Origin: Oceaniglobus indicus
Lineage (GTDB): Bacteria; Pseudomonadota; Alphaproteobacteria; Rhodobacterales; Rhodobacteraceae
Direction: 5' to 3'
DNA: 64,000 nt
Assembly: GCF_002751875.1 (NCBI RefSeq)
Contig: NZ_NMZM01000001.1
Span: 310,001 to 374,000 of the forward strand
The notes below the pieces were generated by a model, which was not told the DNA's origin, ran no database searches, and saw only the letters and a list, made by a program, of their open reading frames with translations. The position numbers and the translations under genes were made by a program. Below are positions 16,802-24,672 of the stretch, in pieces (within the stretch, counting starts at the first letter, position 1; the number at the start of each line of letters is the position of its first letter).

Positions 16802-18058
16802 CTGACCGCCACCCATTCTACCGCTTCGACCGTGCTGGGCGCCATCGACATTTAAAAACACCGGCACGAAGTGCTTGTTGGCATTCCCGGCAAGAAGCGC
16901 CGTCGCCGCATGACGATTACGAACACGCTGGAAGATTTTCGGCGCCTGGCCACCGCTCTCGCCAGTTATGAACTGCCAGTACGGATCGGGTTTGAGGCGA
17001 CCGGCAATTATCACCGTGCCTTGGCTCATCATCTCGGCCAGGCCGGTTTCGATCTGAAGCTCGTCTCTCCCGTTGGCTTGGCCCGAACGCGCGAGGTGCT
17101 GCACAACAGCCGGGACAAGAACGATCCGAAGGACGCTCAGGTCATCCTGCACATGCTGGAGATCCGGGCTGTGCAGTTCTTCCATGATCCGCTCGTGACC
17201 GGGACCGCGGACATCCAGGAGCTCTCCACGACCCACGAGATCGTTTCGCGCTCGAAGACCGGGTTGTGGCACCGCATCCTGACGCATTACCTGCCGCTGT
17301 ACTTTCCCGAGGCCGAGCGATTTCACCGAAGCTCGCGGACCGATTGGTTTCTGGCGTTCCTCGGGAAGTATTCATCGCCACATACGATCACGGCCATGAG
17401 CCAGGAGGCCTTCATAGCTGATGCCTGGGAGGTCGTTGGCCGCAAGATCTCCAAAGAATGTCTGCTTTCAGATATTTACGCCACTGCGGTCAGGTCAGTC
17501 GGACTGCCAGTGCATTCCGACCCCGATGCTATCGGCATGCTCCGCCGGGCACTGGCCGAAGGTCGCAGCCTGATCCGACAGCGCGATGTGATTGAGGCGC
17601 GGGCCGTCGAGTTGCTGTCGGATCTGCCCGACTATCCGCTGTTGACGACCATTTCCGGCATCGGCCCGATCAACGCCATGACCATCCTGGCCGGGGCCGG
17701 TGACCTGCGTCGGTTCCGGCATCATCGCCAGTTCCTGAAGTTCTGCGGCATGCATCTTGCCACAGTCCAGTCCGGCATGTTCCGCGGTCAGAGCCGCATC
17801 TCGAAGTCTGGCAATGCCCGATTGCGGCGCACGCTCCGGATGGCCGGCCAAACCGCCGTTCTCAAGCGGACCAACAGCTTCCGGGACAAGTTCGAACGCG
17901 ACATCTCAAAGGATGGGCACAACGGCCATCTGCGCCGCAAGGCCTGCACTGCGATCGCGGCCAAGATTGCGCGCACCGTACACGCCGTGGTCAATCACGA
18001 CGAACCCTGTCGCCCCTTGTTCGAAGGGGTGAGCCCAGACGGAAGGACCTCTCTGTGA
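16802..18058 (+). pseudogene. IS110-family transposase with in-frame stop codon
   Basis: Two-domain IS110 recombinase. The frame reads LTATHSTASTVLGAIDI, then TAA at 16853-16855, then KHRHEVLVGIPGKKRRRRMT and onwards without a break to 18058. The first catalytic Asp (AIDI) is therefore cut off from the rest. The other RuvC-like acidic residues are present (GFEATG, KNDPKDAQ), as is the C-terminal Transposase_20 part (TTISGIGPINAM, GQSRISKSGNARLRRTL) with its conserved Ser. Reinitiation at GTG 16871 would give 395 residues lacking the first Asp, so activity is unlikely. There is no ATG at the expected N terminus either; CTG stands at 16802. Confidence 0.85.
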
Positions 18059-18184
18059 TGAGCCGTGGGGACAGATTGCTGACCTCGCAGATAATGTTCG
18101 GGCCTTCCGCTTCGGATTTGGGATCGCGCATCGAGGACGGTGACGGCCGCCAGCGCGCGTACCCTGTGTTTGCTCTGGAAGGGA

Positions 18185-18636
18185 TCATTTCTTGACGGCA
18201 GAGCCCGTCTGGGCAGCCGTGTCAGCGCATCCCGAGCACGTGATGCCCCATGATCTGCTGACCCAAGCAGCCAGATTTTCCCGACATAGGACGTTGTCGC
18301 TGACGAGACACATGGGGCCGGTGGATCCCGACGCGTGACCAGTAAGCGACCGGCTCAGGCTGCTGACGTCGGTGCCGGCACGTCTGGCGATCGCTTCAAA
18401 GATGTCGCCCGTGGCCGATTGTCCCGCCTCGACCCCGACAGTTTCCGGAACCGCACTGCCGGGCACTGCCCCGCAGATGCCGGGAACCGGCTTCGTCTCG
18501 GGGCCGCCGATGGCGACGATGCAGGTTGAAGTGCCTATGACGTTGACTACGTCCCCGATCCGCGCGCCGCTGCCGATTGCGTCCCGATGTGCATCAAAAG
18601 CGCCGAATGGAATTGGTATTCCCGGCTTCAGGCCTA
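18185..18636 (-). pseudogene. Ribulokinase (FGGY family) remnant
   Basis: Reading on the minus strand from 18636: GLKPGIPIPFGAFDAHRDAI, then GTSTCIVAI, PVPGICGAVPGSAVPETVGV and EAGQSATGDIF. These are characteristic ribulokinase (AraB) blocks: the GAFDAH active-site region, the GTSTC loop and EAGQSAVGDIF. After about residue 100 the family pattern fades, and a frameshift is likely (SGCLGQQIMG in another frame resembles the next block). The 5' end is cut by the left end of the IS5-type element at 18637. It is the only cargo-like gene trace in the island and suggests that it, or its host locus, once carried pentose metabolism. Confidence 0.75.
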
Positions 18637-19464
18637 GGGTCAGGACCCATTGATATTGCGTATGGGCATGATTCGCGGTTCGAAAATCGAGCGGTGAATG
18701 TGTCTGATCTTTTCCGGCTGACAGATGCGCAGATGGCGCGTCTTGAACCCTTCTTCCCGAAATCCCACGGCAAGCCGCGCGTCGATGATCGGCGTGTGCT
18801 GAGCGGGATTATCTTCATCGATCGCAATGGGTTGCGCTGGCGTGACGCGCCGGCAGCCTATGACCCGCACAAGACGCTCTACAATCGCTGGACGCGGTGG
18901 CGTGATAAGGGCGTCTTTGCCGGGATGATGGCGGGTTTGGCTGCCGAGCACGGCGAACAGAAGACCGTCATGATCGACGCCACCCATCTCAAGGCCCACC
19001 GAACAGCGACCAGCATGGCAGCGAAAAGGGAGGGCGGGGACGCCTGATCGGACGCACCAAAGGCGGCATGAACACGCTGCATGCCATCTGCGACAGCAAA
19101 GGCCGCCCACTCAACCTGTTCGTGACCGCTGGACAGGTCGGCGATTACATTGGCGCACGGGCTTTGTTGCGCAGCCTGCCAGATGTCGACTGGCTGCTCG
19201 GCGACCGGGGCCATGATGCCGACTGGTTCAGAGAAGCGTTGCAAGACAAGGCAATACAAGCCTGCATCCTTGATCGAAAGCAGCGGAAGAAGGCCCCAAG
19301 GTACGGCAAGCGCCAATACTAGCGGCGCAACCGGATCGAGATCATGTTCGGCAGGCTCAAGGATTGGCGGCGCGTTGCAACCCGATACGACCGTTGTCCC
19401 AGGGTCTTCGTCTCAGCAATCGCCCTTCCGGCAACCGTGACCTATCGGCCATGAGTCCTGATCC
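18637..19464 (+). mobile_element. IS5-family (IS427-type) insertion sequence, 828 bp
   Basis: Imperfect terminal inverted repeats are visible: GGGTCAGGACCCATTG at 18637, and at the right end GGATCAGGACTCATGG read inward from 19464. TA flanks both ends (18635-18636 and 19465-19466), consistent with the short target duplication of this group. The element interrupts the ribulokinase remnant. Its size is normal for a two-frame IS427-type element. Confidence 0.85.
18700..19454 (+). pseudogene. IS5-family transposase, two frames plus an inactivating stop
   Basis: First frame from GTG 18700 (VSDLFRLTDAQMARLEPFFP) to TGA at 19045-19047. It includes SHGKPRVDDRRVLSGI, WRDAPAAYDPHKTLYNRW and the DATHLKAHRTA segment with a catalytic Asp. 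The second frame resumes as RGRLIGRTKGGMNTLHAICD and LLGDRGHDADWFREAL. The switch falls at an A4G3 run (19024-19030), so programmed frameshifting, as in relatives, is plausible. However, the second frame is cut by TAG at 19321-19323, where relatives have a Lys codon (KRQY-stop-RRNRIEIMFGRLKDW), and the last catalytic Glu lies behind it. The element is therefore dead. Confidence 0.85.
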
Positions 19465-19519
19465 TAGCTAGCCCGCACTCGAAAACAGATCGTCTTCAAT
19501 GGCTTACGGTGGGCATTAT

Positions 19520-19536
19520 TGGGTCGCCCACCATTT
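19520..19536 (+). repeat. Direct repeat of the tRNA-Tyr 3' end, putative att site (right)
   Basis: TGGGTCGCCCACCATTT, identical over 17 bp to 16212-16228. Only the acceptor end is duplicated; no second tRNA body precedes it. It marks the right boundary of the decayed island. The ordinary chromosomal gene order resumes about 110 bp further on with the ProC-like gene. Confidence 0.85.
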
Positions 19537-19649
19537 TTCGTTACATCAACACCTTGCAAAGCCGTCCTGTGCGATGACAGCGCACCGGTGCATTGCAAAC
19601 GATGGTCCGTGGCGGAGGCAAGGCCACCCGCCACGGTGGCAAGCGCGTC

Positions 19650-20432
19650 TCAGGCCTTGTCGCTGGCCGCGAGGATCCGGCCCATGACGCTGTCCATGGC
19701 CTTGGTCAACGCCTTGTCGCCGCCATTTTCGACAAAGACATCGAAAATCTGCGCGTTCAGCCCGCCAGGAGTGCTGTGGGCCTTGCGCAGTTCGGGAAAG
19801 GTCTGACCACTTTCCACCCCGGTCCGGGCCAGGGACAGGAACAGGTTCGAGACGAACTTGCGCGCGTCCGCTTCACCGACACCTTTCTGTCCCATCCAGT
19901 CGACAACGATTTCCTGAAGCCCGAAGAAGGTGCCCATCAGCGTTGTCGGTATGGTAAGCGCGTTCAGCTCGTCGAAGCTCTGCGTCACGATCACGCCGCC
20001 CAGCTTCTCGAACATGGCCTCGAGACGCTCGGACGGGCCCGACAGCACCGTGACGGCGCGCAGGTCAGCCACGGGCGGAAGCGGCACGGCCCGCGTGATC
20101 GATCCGGTCGCACCCGTCAGATCCGCGATCGTCTCGACGGGAAGGGTGCCGATCACGCTGGCCACTTCCTGGCCGTCGTGGAACCGAAGCGGGCGCAGCA
20201 CCTCTTCGGCCTGGTGCGGCAGCACCGCCAGGAACACAAGGTCGCTGCCGGCATCCACAACGTCCTGGTTGTCCTCGTAAACCGTTACCTTTTCATAGGT
20301 TTCCGCCAGTTCGGACGATATCGCACGGCTGCGGGCCGATACCGCGATCTTGTCGACGGGGAAATCCGCGCGCATCAGGCCCTTGATGATCGCCTCGGCA
20401 ATGTCGCCGGTCCCGACAAATCCAATCTTCAC
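19650..20432 (-). CDS. Pyrroline-5-carboxylate reductase-like NAD(P)-binding protein
   Basis: 260 residues from GTG 20432 (KIGFVGTGD follows). GGAGG lies seven bases before it, which decides the start over the ATG four codons upstream. N-terminal Rossmann domain IGFVGTGDIAEAIIKGLM. The C-terminal ProC dimer domain keeps HSTPGGLNAQ, where ProC usually has a SPGGTT-like loop. The nucleotide motif GTGDIA differs from the usual GxGNMA. It may therefore be a ProC paralogue rather than the proline-pathway enzyme. It lies next to the HerA-type gene and just outside the island. Confidence 0.75.
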   Translation of the reverse strand: MKIGFVGTGDIAEAIIKGLMRADFPVDKIAVSARSRAISSELAETYEKVTVYEDNQDVVDAGSDLVFLAVLPHQAEEVLRPLRFHDGQEVASVIGTLPVETIADLTGATGSITRAVPLPPVADLRAVTVLSGPSERLEAMFEKLGGVIVTQSFDELNALTIPTTLMGTFFGLQEIVVDWMGQKGVGEADARKFVSNLFLSLARTGVESGQTFPELRKAHSTPGGLNAQIFDVFVENGGDKALTKAMDSVMGRILAASDKA

Positions 20433-20528
20433 GTCGTCCTCCACTTCAACAGCATGTCGTCGCCTGTATGGACCACCGGCGCGCGGGTTGAAACCAGGGA
20501 AGCCGCCGACGTGAAAAGGGGTCGCGCC

Positions 20529-22043
20529 CTAGCGGCCCTTGAACAGGGTGCCGAAGATGCCCCGCACGATCCGCCGGCCGGTGGTGCCCGACAGCTCCTT
20601 GACCACCATGCGGGTCATCGCCTCGCCGAAGCCCGGTTCGGTGCGACGGGCGGACCTGTCATTGGTGCCGCCTGCGGGGTCGTATCGGCGGGCGTTCGTG
20701 AACTCGCGCTCGGGGGGGTGCGCGGCTTCGTCCTGTGCCGCCTTGGCGGCGCGGGCCTTCAGGATCTCGAACGCGCTTTCCCGGTCCAGGGCGACATCGT
20801 ATTTCCCCGCAACGGGCGAGACCGCCATGATTTCGGCCCGCTGCGTCGCGTCGATCGGGCCCAGTTGCGACGATGGCGGGCGGATCAACGTGCGTTGCAC
20901 GACACCGGGCGCGCCCTTGCGATCGAGCATCGAGGTCACCGCCTCGCCGGTGCCGACCTCGCGGATCGCGTCTTCGGTCGAGAAATCCGGGTTGTCGCGA
21001 TAGGTCTGCGCCGCCTTGCGCAGGTCGGACTGGTCGCGGGCGGTAAAGGCGCGCAGGGCGTGCTGCACCCGGTTGCCCAACTGGCCCAGCACGTCGTCGG
21101 GCACATCCGCGGGGTTCTGGGTGACGAAATAGACGCCGACCCCCTTTGACCGGATCAATCGCGCCACCTGTTCCACCTTGTCGACAAGGGCCTTGGGCGC
21201 GTCGTCGAACAACAGGTGCGCCTCGTCGAAGAAGAATACCAGCCGGGGCTTGTCGGGGTCGCCCACCTCGGGCAATTCCTCGAACAGTTCGCTCAGCAGC
21301 CACAACAGGAACGTCGCATAAAGGCGCGGCGACTGCATCAGGCGGCCGGCATCCAGGATGTTGATCCGCCCCTGCCCCGCGTCGTCGCGCAGCATCAGGT
21401 CGGACAACGCCAGCGCCGGTTCACCGAACAGATCGGCGCCGCCCTGGTTTTCCAGCACCAGCAGACGGCGCTGGATCGCGCCGATGGACGCAGGCGCGAC
21501 ATTGCCATAGCGCAGCGACAGATCGTGGGCGTTCTGCCCCGCCCAGACCAGCAATGCCTGTAGATCCTTCAGATCGAGCAGGGCCATGTTCTGCTCGTCC
21601 GCCACCCGGAAGCAGATGTTCACCACGCCTTCCTGCGCCTCGCTGAGATCCAGCAGCCGCGAAATCAGCAGCGGCCCCATCTCGGCGACGGTCGTGCGCA
21701 CCGGATGGCCGGTCGTGGCGAACAGATCCCAGAACGTCACCGGAAACGCGCGATACGCGTAATCGTCAAGCCCGATGGTTGCGGCGCGGTCGCTGAATGC
21801 CCCGTGCAGTTTGAAATCGGGCGAACCGGCGCGCGCAAGGCCTGACAGATCGCCCTTCACGTCCGACAGGAACACCGGCACCCCGGCGGCCGAGAACCCC
21901 TCGGCCAGGATCTGCAATGTCACCGTCTTGCCGGTGCCGGTGGCCCCCGCGATCAAACCGTGCCGGTTCGCCTGTTTCAGCAAAAGCGCCTGGGGTTCGC
22001 CGTAACCCGCGCCACCGCCGCCGATGAAAATCCTGTCGTCCAC
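20529..22043 (-). CDS. HerA-like ATPase (DUF853 family)
   Basis: 504 residues from GTG 22043 (VDDRIFIGGGGAGYG), chosen because GGGGGA lies six bases upstream. The longer open frame to 22199 runs through a terminator-like hairpin on the opposite strand. Walker A is GATGTGKTVTLQIL, with a Walker-B-like RLVFFFDEAHLLFDDAP. LKDLQALLVW and VYFVTQNPADVPDDVLGQLGNR are family blocks. The C terminus ends TGRRIVRGIFGTLFKGR. The family is a common bacterial HerA/FtsK-type ATPase whose role is not settled. There is no nearby NurA nuclease or defence gene, so a role in DNA-end processing is not supported by context. Confidence 0.85.
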   Translation of the reverse strand: MDDRIFIGGGGAGYGEPQALLLKQANRHGLIAGATGTGKTVTLQILAEGFSAAGVPVFLSDVKGDLSGLARAGSPDFKLHGAFSDRAATIGLDDYAYRAFPVTFWDLFATTGHPVRTTVAEMGPLLISRLLDLSEAQEGVVNICFRVADEQNMALLDLKDLQALLVWAGQNAHDLSLRYGNVAPASIGAIQRRLLVLENQGGADLFGEPALALSDLMLRDDAGQGRINILDAGRLMQSPRLYATFLLWLLSELFEELPEVGDPDKPRLVFFFDEAHLLFDDAPKALVDKVEQVARLIRSKGVGVYFVTQNPADVPDDVLGQLGNRVQHALRAFTARDQSDLRKAAQTYRDNPDFSTEDAIREVGTGEAVTSMLDRKGAPGVVQRTLIRPPSSQLGPIDATQRAEIMAVSPVAGKYDVALDRESAFEILKARAAKAAQDEAAHPPEREFTNARRYDPAGGTNDRSARRTEPGFGEAMTRMVVKELSGTTGRRIVRGIFGTLFKGR

Positions 22044-22161
22044 CCATGGTCCCCCGATCAACTGCGGCGAGGATACAAAATTAACCCGGCTGTGCCAGAG
22101 TGGATGTGTCGGCAGCACGCGTGTCGTTCGCGGTCTGCCCGCATCCTCCCTGTTGAACTGG

Positions 22162-22187
22162 CCGCACCTTCGGGTGCGGTCTTTTTC
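22162..22187 (+). terminator. Intrinsic terminator with UUCG tetraloop, no gene in front
   Basis: CCGCACC and GGTGCGG pair around TTCG, followed by TCTTTTTC. There is no A-run on the left side, so it works only in the plus direction. The nearest plus-strand gene upstream is the dead IS element 2.7 kb away. This implies a short unannotated transcript from about 22060-22160. Confidence 0.8.
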
Positions 22188-22226
22188 GTGTGCCGGCACC
22201 CCAGAATAATTTCAAAATTATTTATG

Positions 22227-22255
22227 TTGACGGCTCACACATGATTTCATAGCTT
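22227..22255 (+). promoter_or_regulatory. Promoter-like pair before the second orphan terminator
   Basis: TTGACG at 22227-22232, a 17-base spacer, then TAGCTT at 22250-22255. The -35 is good and the -10 matches three of six positions. The predicted start is near 22262, about 70 bases before the terminator end. Confidence 0.4.
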
Positions 22256-22261
22256 TCCCGC

Positions 22262-22330
22262 AATAAGAAGTCGGCCGGTCCGGCAGGGAGAATTCGACAA
22301 AAGGGGTCTGCAATCGCAGGCCTCTTTTTT
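22262..22330 (+). ncRNA. Candidate small RNA of about 70 nt
   Basis: Defined only by the promoter-like pair at 22227 and the strong terminator at 22302-22330. It contains an internal GCCGG/CCGGC pairing. The terminator precedes a separate promoter for the ialB-type gene, so a stand-alone RNA fits better than a leader. An upstream attenuator remains possible. No known RNA family is recognised. Confidence 0.35.
22302..22330 (+). terminator. Strong intrinsic terminator, plus strand
   Basis: A ten-pair stem (AGGGGTCTGC with GCAGGCCTCT, two G-U pairs) around AATC, running straight into a T-run (22325-22330). No protein gene ends in front of it. Confidence 0.8.
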
Positions 22331-22382
22331 CTGTCCGCCATCGCGGCACGACGCGCCCCCTTCCCAGCCATGCGAATCCCAC

Positions 22383-22411
22383 CTGACATGATCTGTGCGC
22401 CGTGCTAGACC
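22383..22411 (+). promoter_or_regulatory. Promoter-like pair of the ialB-type gene
   Basis: CTGACA at 22383-22388, a 17-base spacer, TAGACC at 22406-22411. The predicted start near 22418 leaves a leader of about 28 bases containing GGAG before the ATG at 22446. Confidence 0.45.
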
Positions 22412-22445
22412 GCGCACCAGAACCCGAGCCGAGACTGGAGCCATC

Positions 22446-23111
22446 ATGCCCGATCTATTGAAAACCCTGAGTATTGTTGCCCTGATCGCCGCTGGCGGAA
22501 TGGCCGCGGCACAGACCGACCCCGCGACCTCCGACACCACCACCCCTGACACGACCACCCCCGACACCGCAACGTCCGACGAGCCGGCCACCACCGCGGA
22601 GGGCGAAACGGACACCGCCGATGTCCCGGACAACCTGAACATGGGCACCGATGTCACCGAAGGGGTCGGCTCGAGCTATATCAAGGAAGAGTTCAACGAT
22701 TGGCAGGTGCGCTGTGTGCGGGCGCAGGAAGGCAAGGACCGTTGCGAGATGTATCAGCTGTTGGAAGACAGCGATGGCAACCCGACGGCCGAAGTCAGCA
22801 TCTTCACCCTGCCCGCCGGCCAGAAAGCGGCCGCTGGTGCAAGCCTGATCACGCCGCTGGAAACGCTGCTGACCGTGCCGCTGACCCTGGCCGTGGACGG
22901 GGGGGCGACGAAAACCTATCCTTATACCTTCTGCACCCAGATCGGCTGTATCTCGCAGGTCGGATTCACCGCGGGCGAGATCGCGACGTTCAAGGCCGGC
23001 GCCAAGGCAACGCTCAGCCTGGTTCCGGTGCGCGCACCCGATCAGAAGGTCGAACTGGTGATCTCGCTTGCCGGGTTCACCGCCGCCTATGAGTCCGTCT
23101 CGGAAAACTGA
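22446..23111 (+). CDS. Invasion-associated locus B (IalB) family protein
   Basis: 221 residues from the ATG at 22446 (GGAG six bases upstream). Signal peptide with cleavage after AAAQ (residue about 23). A Thr/Asp/Pro-rich linker with TTPDT repeats follows (residues 28-60). The IalB domain then begins EEFNDWQVRCVRA, with the conserved Cys pairs (RCVRAQEGKDRCEMYQ and FCTQIGCISQVGF). The name comes from Bartonella, but the family is widespread in free-living alphaproteobacteria as a periplasmic protein of unknown role. Confidence 0.88.
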   Translation: MPDLLKTLSIVALIAAGGMAAAQTDPATSDTTTPDTTTPDTATSDEPATTAEGETDTADVPDNLNMGTDVTEGVGSSYIKEEFNDWQVRCVRAQEGKDRCEMYQLLEDSDGNPTAEVSIFTLPAGQKAAAGASLITPLETLLTVPLTLAVDGGATKTYPYTFCTQIGCISQVGFTAGEIATFKAGAKATLSLVPVRAPDQKVELVISLAGFTAAYESVSEN

Positions 23112-23160
23112 TCCCGACCTGCCGCGTCCTGCACCGTGGGACGCGGCAACCGCGGCGCTT

Positions 23161-24372
23161 TCAGTGAACCCGTTTCAGCGCCAGCACCGCGTTCAGCCCG
23201 CCAAAGGCGAACGCGTTCGACAGCACCACATCGACATGCGCCTCGCGCGCGACGTTCGGCACGACGTCCAGCGCACATTCGGGATCGGCCTCGAGATAGC
23301 CGATGGTCGGGGCGATCACCCCGTCGCGCAGCGCCATGATACAGGCCAGCAATTCGACCGCACCCGTGCCGCCGATCAGATGGCCGTGCATTGATTTGGT
23401 CGACGACATCATCACGGTGTCGGCGTGGGGGCCGAACACCTCGGCCACGGCGGCACATTCGGTCTTGTCGTTGGCCGCCGTTCCGGTGCCGTGGGCGTTG
23501 ATATAGCCCACATCTGATGGATCGACCCGCGCGTCCCGGATCGCCCCGGCGATGGCCCGGGCCGCGCCCTGCTGGCTGGGCATGACGATATCCGCCGCGT
23601 CGGATGTCATGGCGAAGCCCGCCACTTCGGCCAGGATCTCGGCGCCGCGCGCGCGGGCGTGGTCGTAGTCCTCGAACACGAAGATACCCGCGCCCTCGCC
23701 TTGCACCATGCCGTTGCGGCCCAGCGAAAACGGACGACACGCATCCTTGGACATCACGCGCAACCCCTCCCACGCCTTGACGCCGCCAAAGCACAGCATG
23801 GATTCCGATCCGCCCGTCACCATGACATCCGCCATGCCGCAGCGGATCATGTTGAACGCCTGGCCCATGGCATGGTTCGACGAGGAACAGGCCGTCGCCA
23901 CGGTAAAGCTGGGCCCTTGCAGGTTATAGGCCATCGACACGTGCGAACAGGCCGCGTTGTTCATCAGCTTGGGCACGACGAAGGGATGAACCCGGTTCTT
24001 GCCCTCTTCATAGACCGCCCGATAGTTTTCATCCCAGGTCTGCACACCGCCCCCCGCGGTGCCCAGGATCACCCCCGACCGCGCCGCCAGTTGGTCCTGG
24101 AAGCACAGGCCAGATTGCGCGATCGCTTCGCGCGCGGCCAACAGGGTGAACTGCGTGAAACGGTCGTAGAGCGAAATCTGCTGGCGGTTGAACTCGGCTT
24201 CGGGATCATAATCGCGCACCTGGCCGCCGATGCGGATCGACAGGCGGTCGACATCGCGAAACGCCAGCGGGCCGATCCCGCACCGCCCTTCGCGCATCGC
24301 CTCGAGCGTGGCCGGCACCGAATGCCCCAGGGCGTTGATCGTGCCGGCGCCGGTGATGACGACCCGTTTCAT
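23161..24372 (-). CDS. Beta-ketoacyl-ACP synthase (FabF/FabB type) of the lpxD cluster
   Basis: Elongating condensing enzyme, 403 residues, two thiolase-fold halves. Catalytic Cys162 (VATACSSSNHA), His294 (NAHGTGTAANDKTE) and His331 (STKSMHGHLIGGTGA) are all present. Its ATG overlaps the stop of the upstream ACP gene by one base (TGATG), so the two are translationally coupled. With its own ACP and beside lpxD, it probably makes a special acyl chain for lipid A or another envelope lipid rather than serving general fatty-acid synthesis. That is inference from context. Confidence 0.9.
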   Translation of the reverse strand: MKRVVITGAGTINALGHSVPATLEAMREGRCGIGPLAFRDVDRLSIRIGGQVRDYDPEAEFNRQQISLYDRFTQFTLLAAREAIAQSGLCFQDQLAARSGVILGTAGGGVQTWDENYRAVYEEGKNRVHPFVVPKLMNNAACSHVSMAYNLQGPSFTVATACSSSNHAMGQAFNMIRCGMADVMVTGGSESMLCFGGVKAWEGLRVMSKDACRPFSLGRNGMVQGEGAGIFVFEDYDHARARGAEILAEVAGFAMTSDAADIVMPSQQGAARAIAGAIRDARVDPSDVGYINAHGTGTAANDKTECAAVAEVFGPHADTVMMSSTKSMHGHLIGGTGAVELLACIMALRDGVIAPTIGYLEADPECALDVVPNVAREAHVDVVLSNAFAFGGLNAVLALKRVH

Positions 24373-24638
24373 CAGACCTTCTGATCCGCGATCAACTGCC
24401 GGACCGCCGCGACGATCGAGGCGACGGACGAGATGTCGAAATCGCTGGCGGCCGGATCGTTGGCATTGAACGGCACCTGGATATCGAAGGTCTCCTCGAT
24501 GGCGAAGATCGATTCGACCAGGCCCAGGCTGTCGATCCCCAGATCGTCCAGGGTCTGCTCCATGCGGATGTCGGACGGCTCCAGCATGGCCTGATCGGCG
24601 ATGATGCGCACGACGGTGTCTTCGACGGTATCGGACAT
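24372..24638 (-). CDS. Acyl carrier protein, dedicated copy
   Basis: 88 residues from the ATG at 24638 (MSDTVEDTVVRIIADQ). The phosphopantetheine motif is GIDSLGLVES with Ser37 as attachment site. It is acidic, with the four-helix ACP layout. It differs from housekeeping AcpP, whose usual site is DSLDTVEL. It lies between lpxD (34-base gap) and the condensing enzyme (1-base overlap), so it probably carries the chain made by the latter. Confidence 0.9.
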   Translation of the reverse strand: MSDTVEDTVVRIIADQAMLEPSDIRMEQTLDDLGIDSLGLVESIFAIEETFDIQVPFNANDPAASDFDISSVASIVAAVRQLIADQKV

Positions 24639-24672
24639 GGTGATTTCCCGCTCGGGTTCGCTCGGCGCTGAT

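Larger units (their letters stand above)
16229..19519. mobile_element. Decayed 3.3-kb integrated region at tRNA-Tyr, filled with broken insertion sequences
   Basis: Bounded by the two 17-bp repeats. Inside, in order: a C-terminal fragment of an IS3-family transposase (minus), an IS110-family element with a stop codon in its catalytic start region (plus), a ribulokinase remnant (minus) and an IS5-family element with a frameshift and a stop codon (plus). No integrase or recombinase that could have produced the att-like ends remains. It reads as the relic of a larger island whittled down by deletions and IS insertions. Nothing intact in it appears to offer a cargo function. Confidence 0.75.
22044..22445. 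other. Non-coding interval with plus-strand terminators and promoters
   Basis: About 400 bases between the HerA-type gene and the ialB-type gene. It holds two plus-strand intrinsic terminators (22162-22187 and 22302-22330), although the genes on the left are on the minus strand, plus two promoter-like pairs (22227-22255 and 22383-22411). No protein frame looks real. Described piece by piece in the following entries. Confidence 0.8.

Noticed and set aside
18059-18184. Small gene downstream of the IS110 transposase
   Set aside because: Frames there have no ribosome site, no recognisable domain and poor coding character. They probably belong to the IS end or to the decayed host gene.
16229-19519. 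Possible defence or cargo island at tRNA-Tyr
   Set aside because: Only transposase remnants and a kinase scar remain. No nuclease, toxin, methyltransferase or integrase frame is intact.
19520-19536. Second tRNA-Tyr gene
   Set aside because: Only the 3' end is duplicated. The bases before it do not form a T arm, anticodon arm or D arm.
20529-22043. HerA-type ATPase as part of an anti-phage HerA/NurA or HerA/Sir2 system
   Set aside because: It matches the common DUF853 housekeeping family, and neither neighbour is a nuclease or NADase.
22070-22187. tRNA or signal recognition particle RNA in front of the UUCG terminator
   Set aside because: No cloverleaf and none of the conserved SRP loop sequences could be found.
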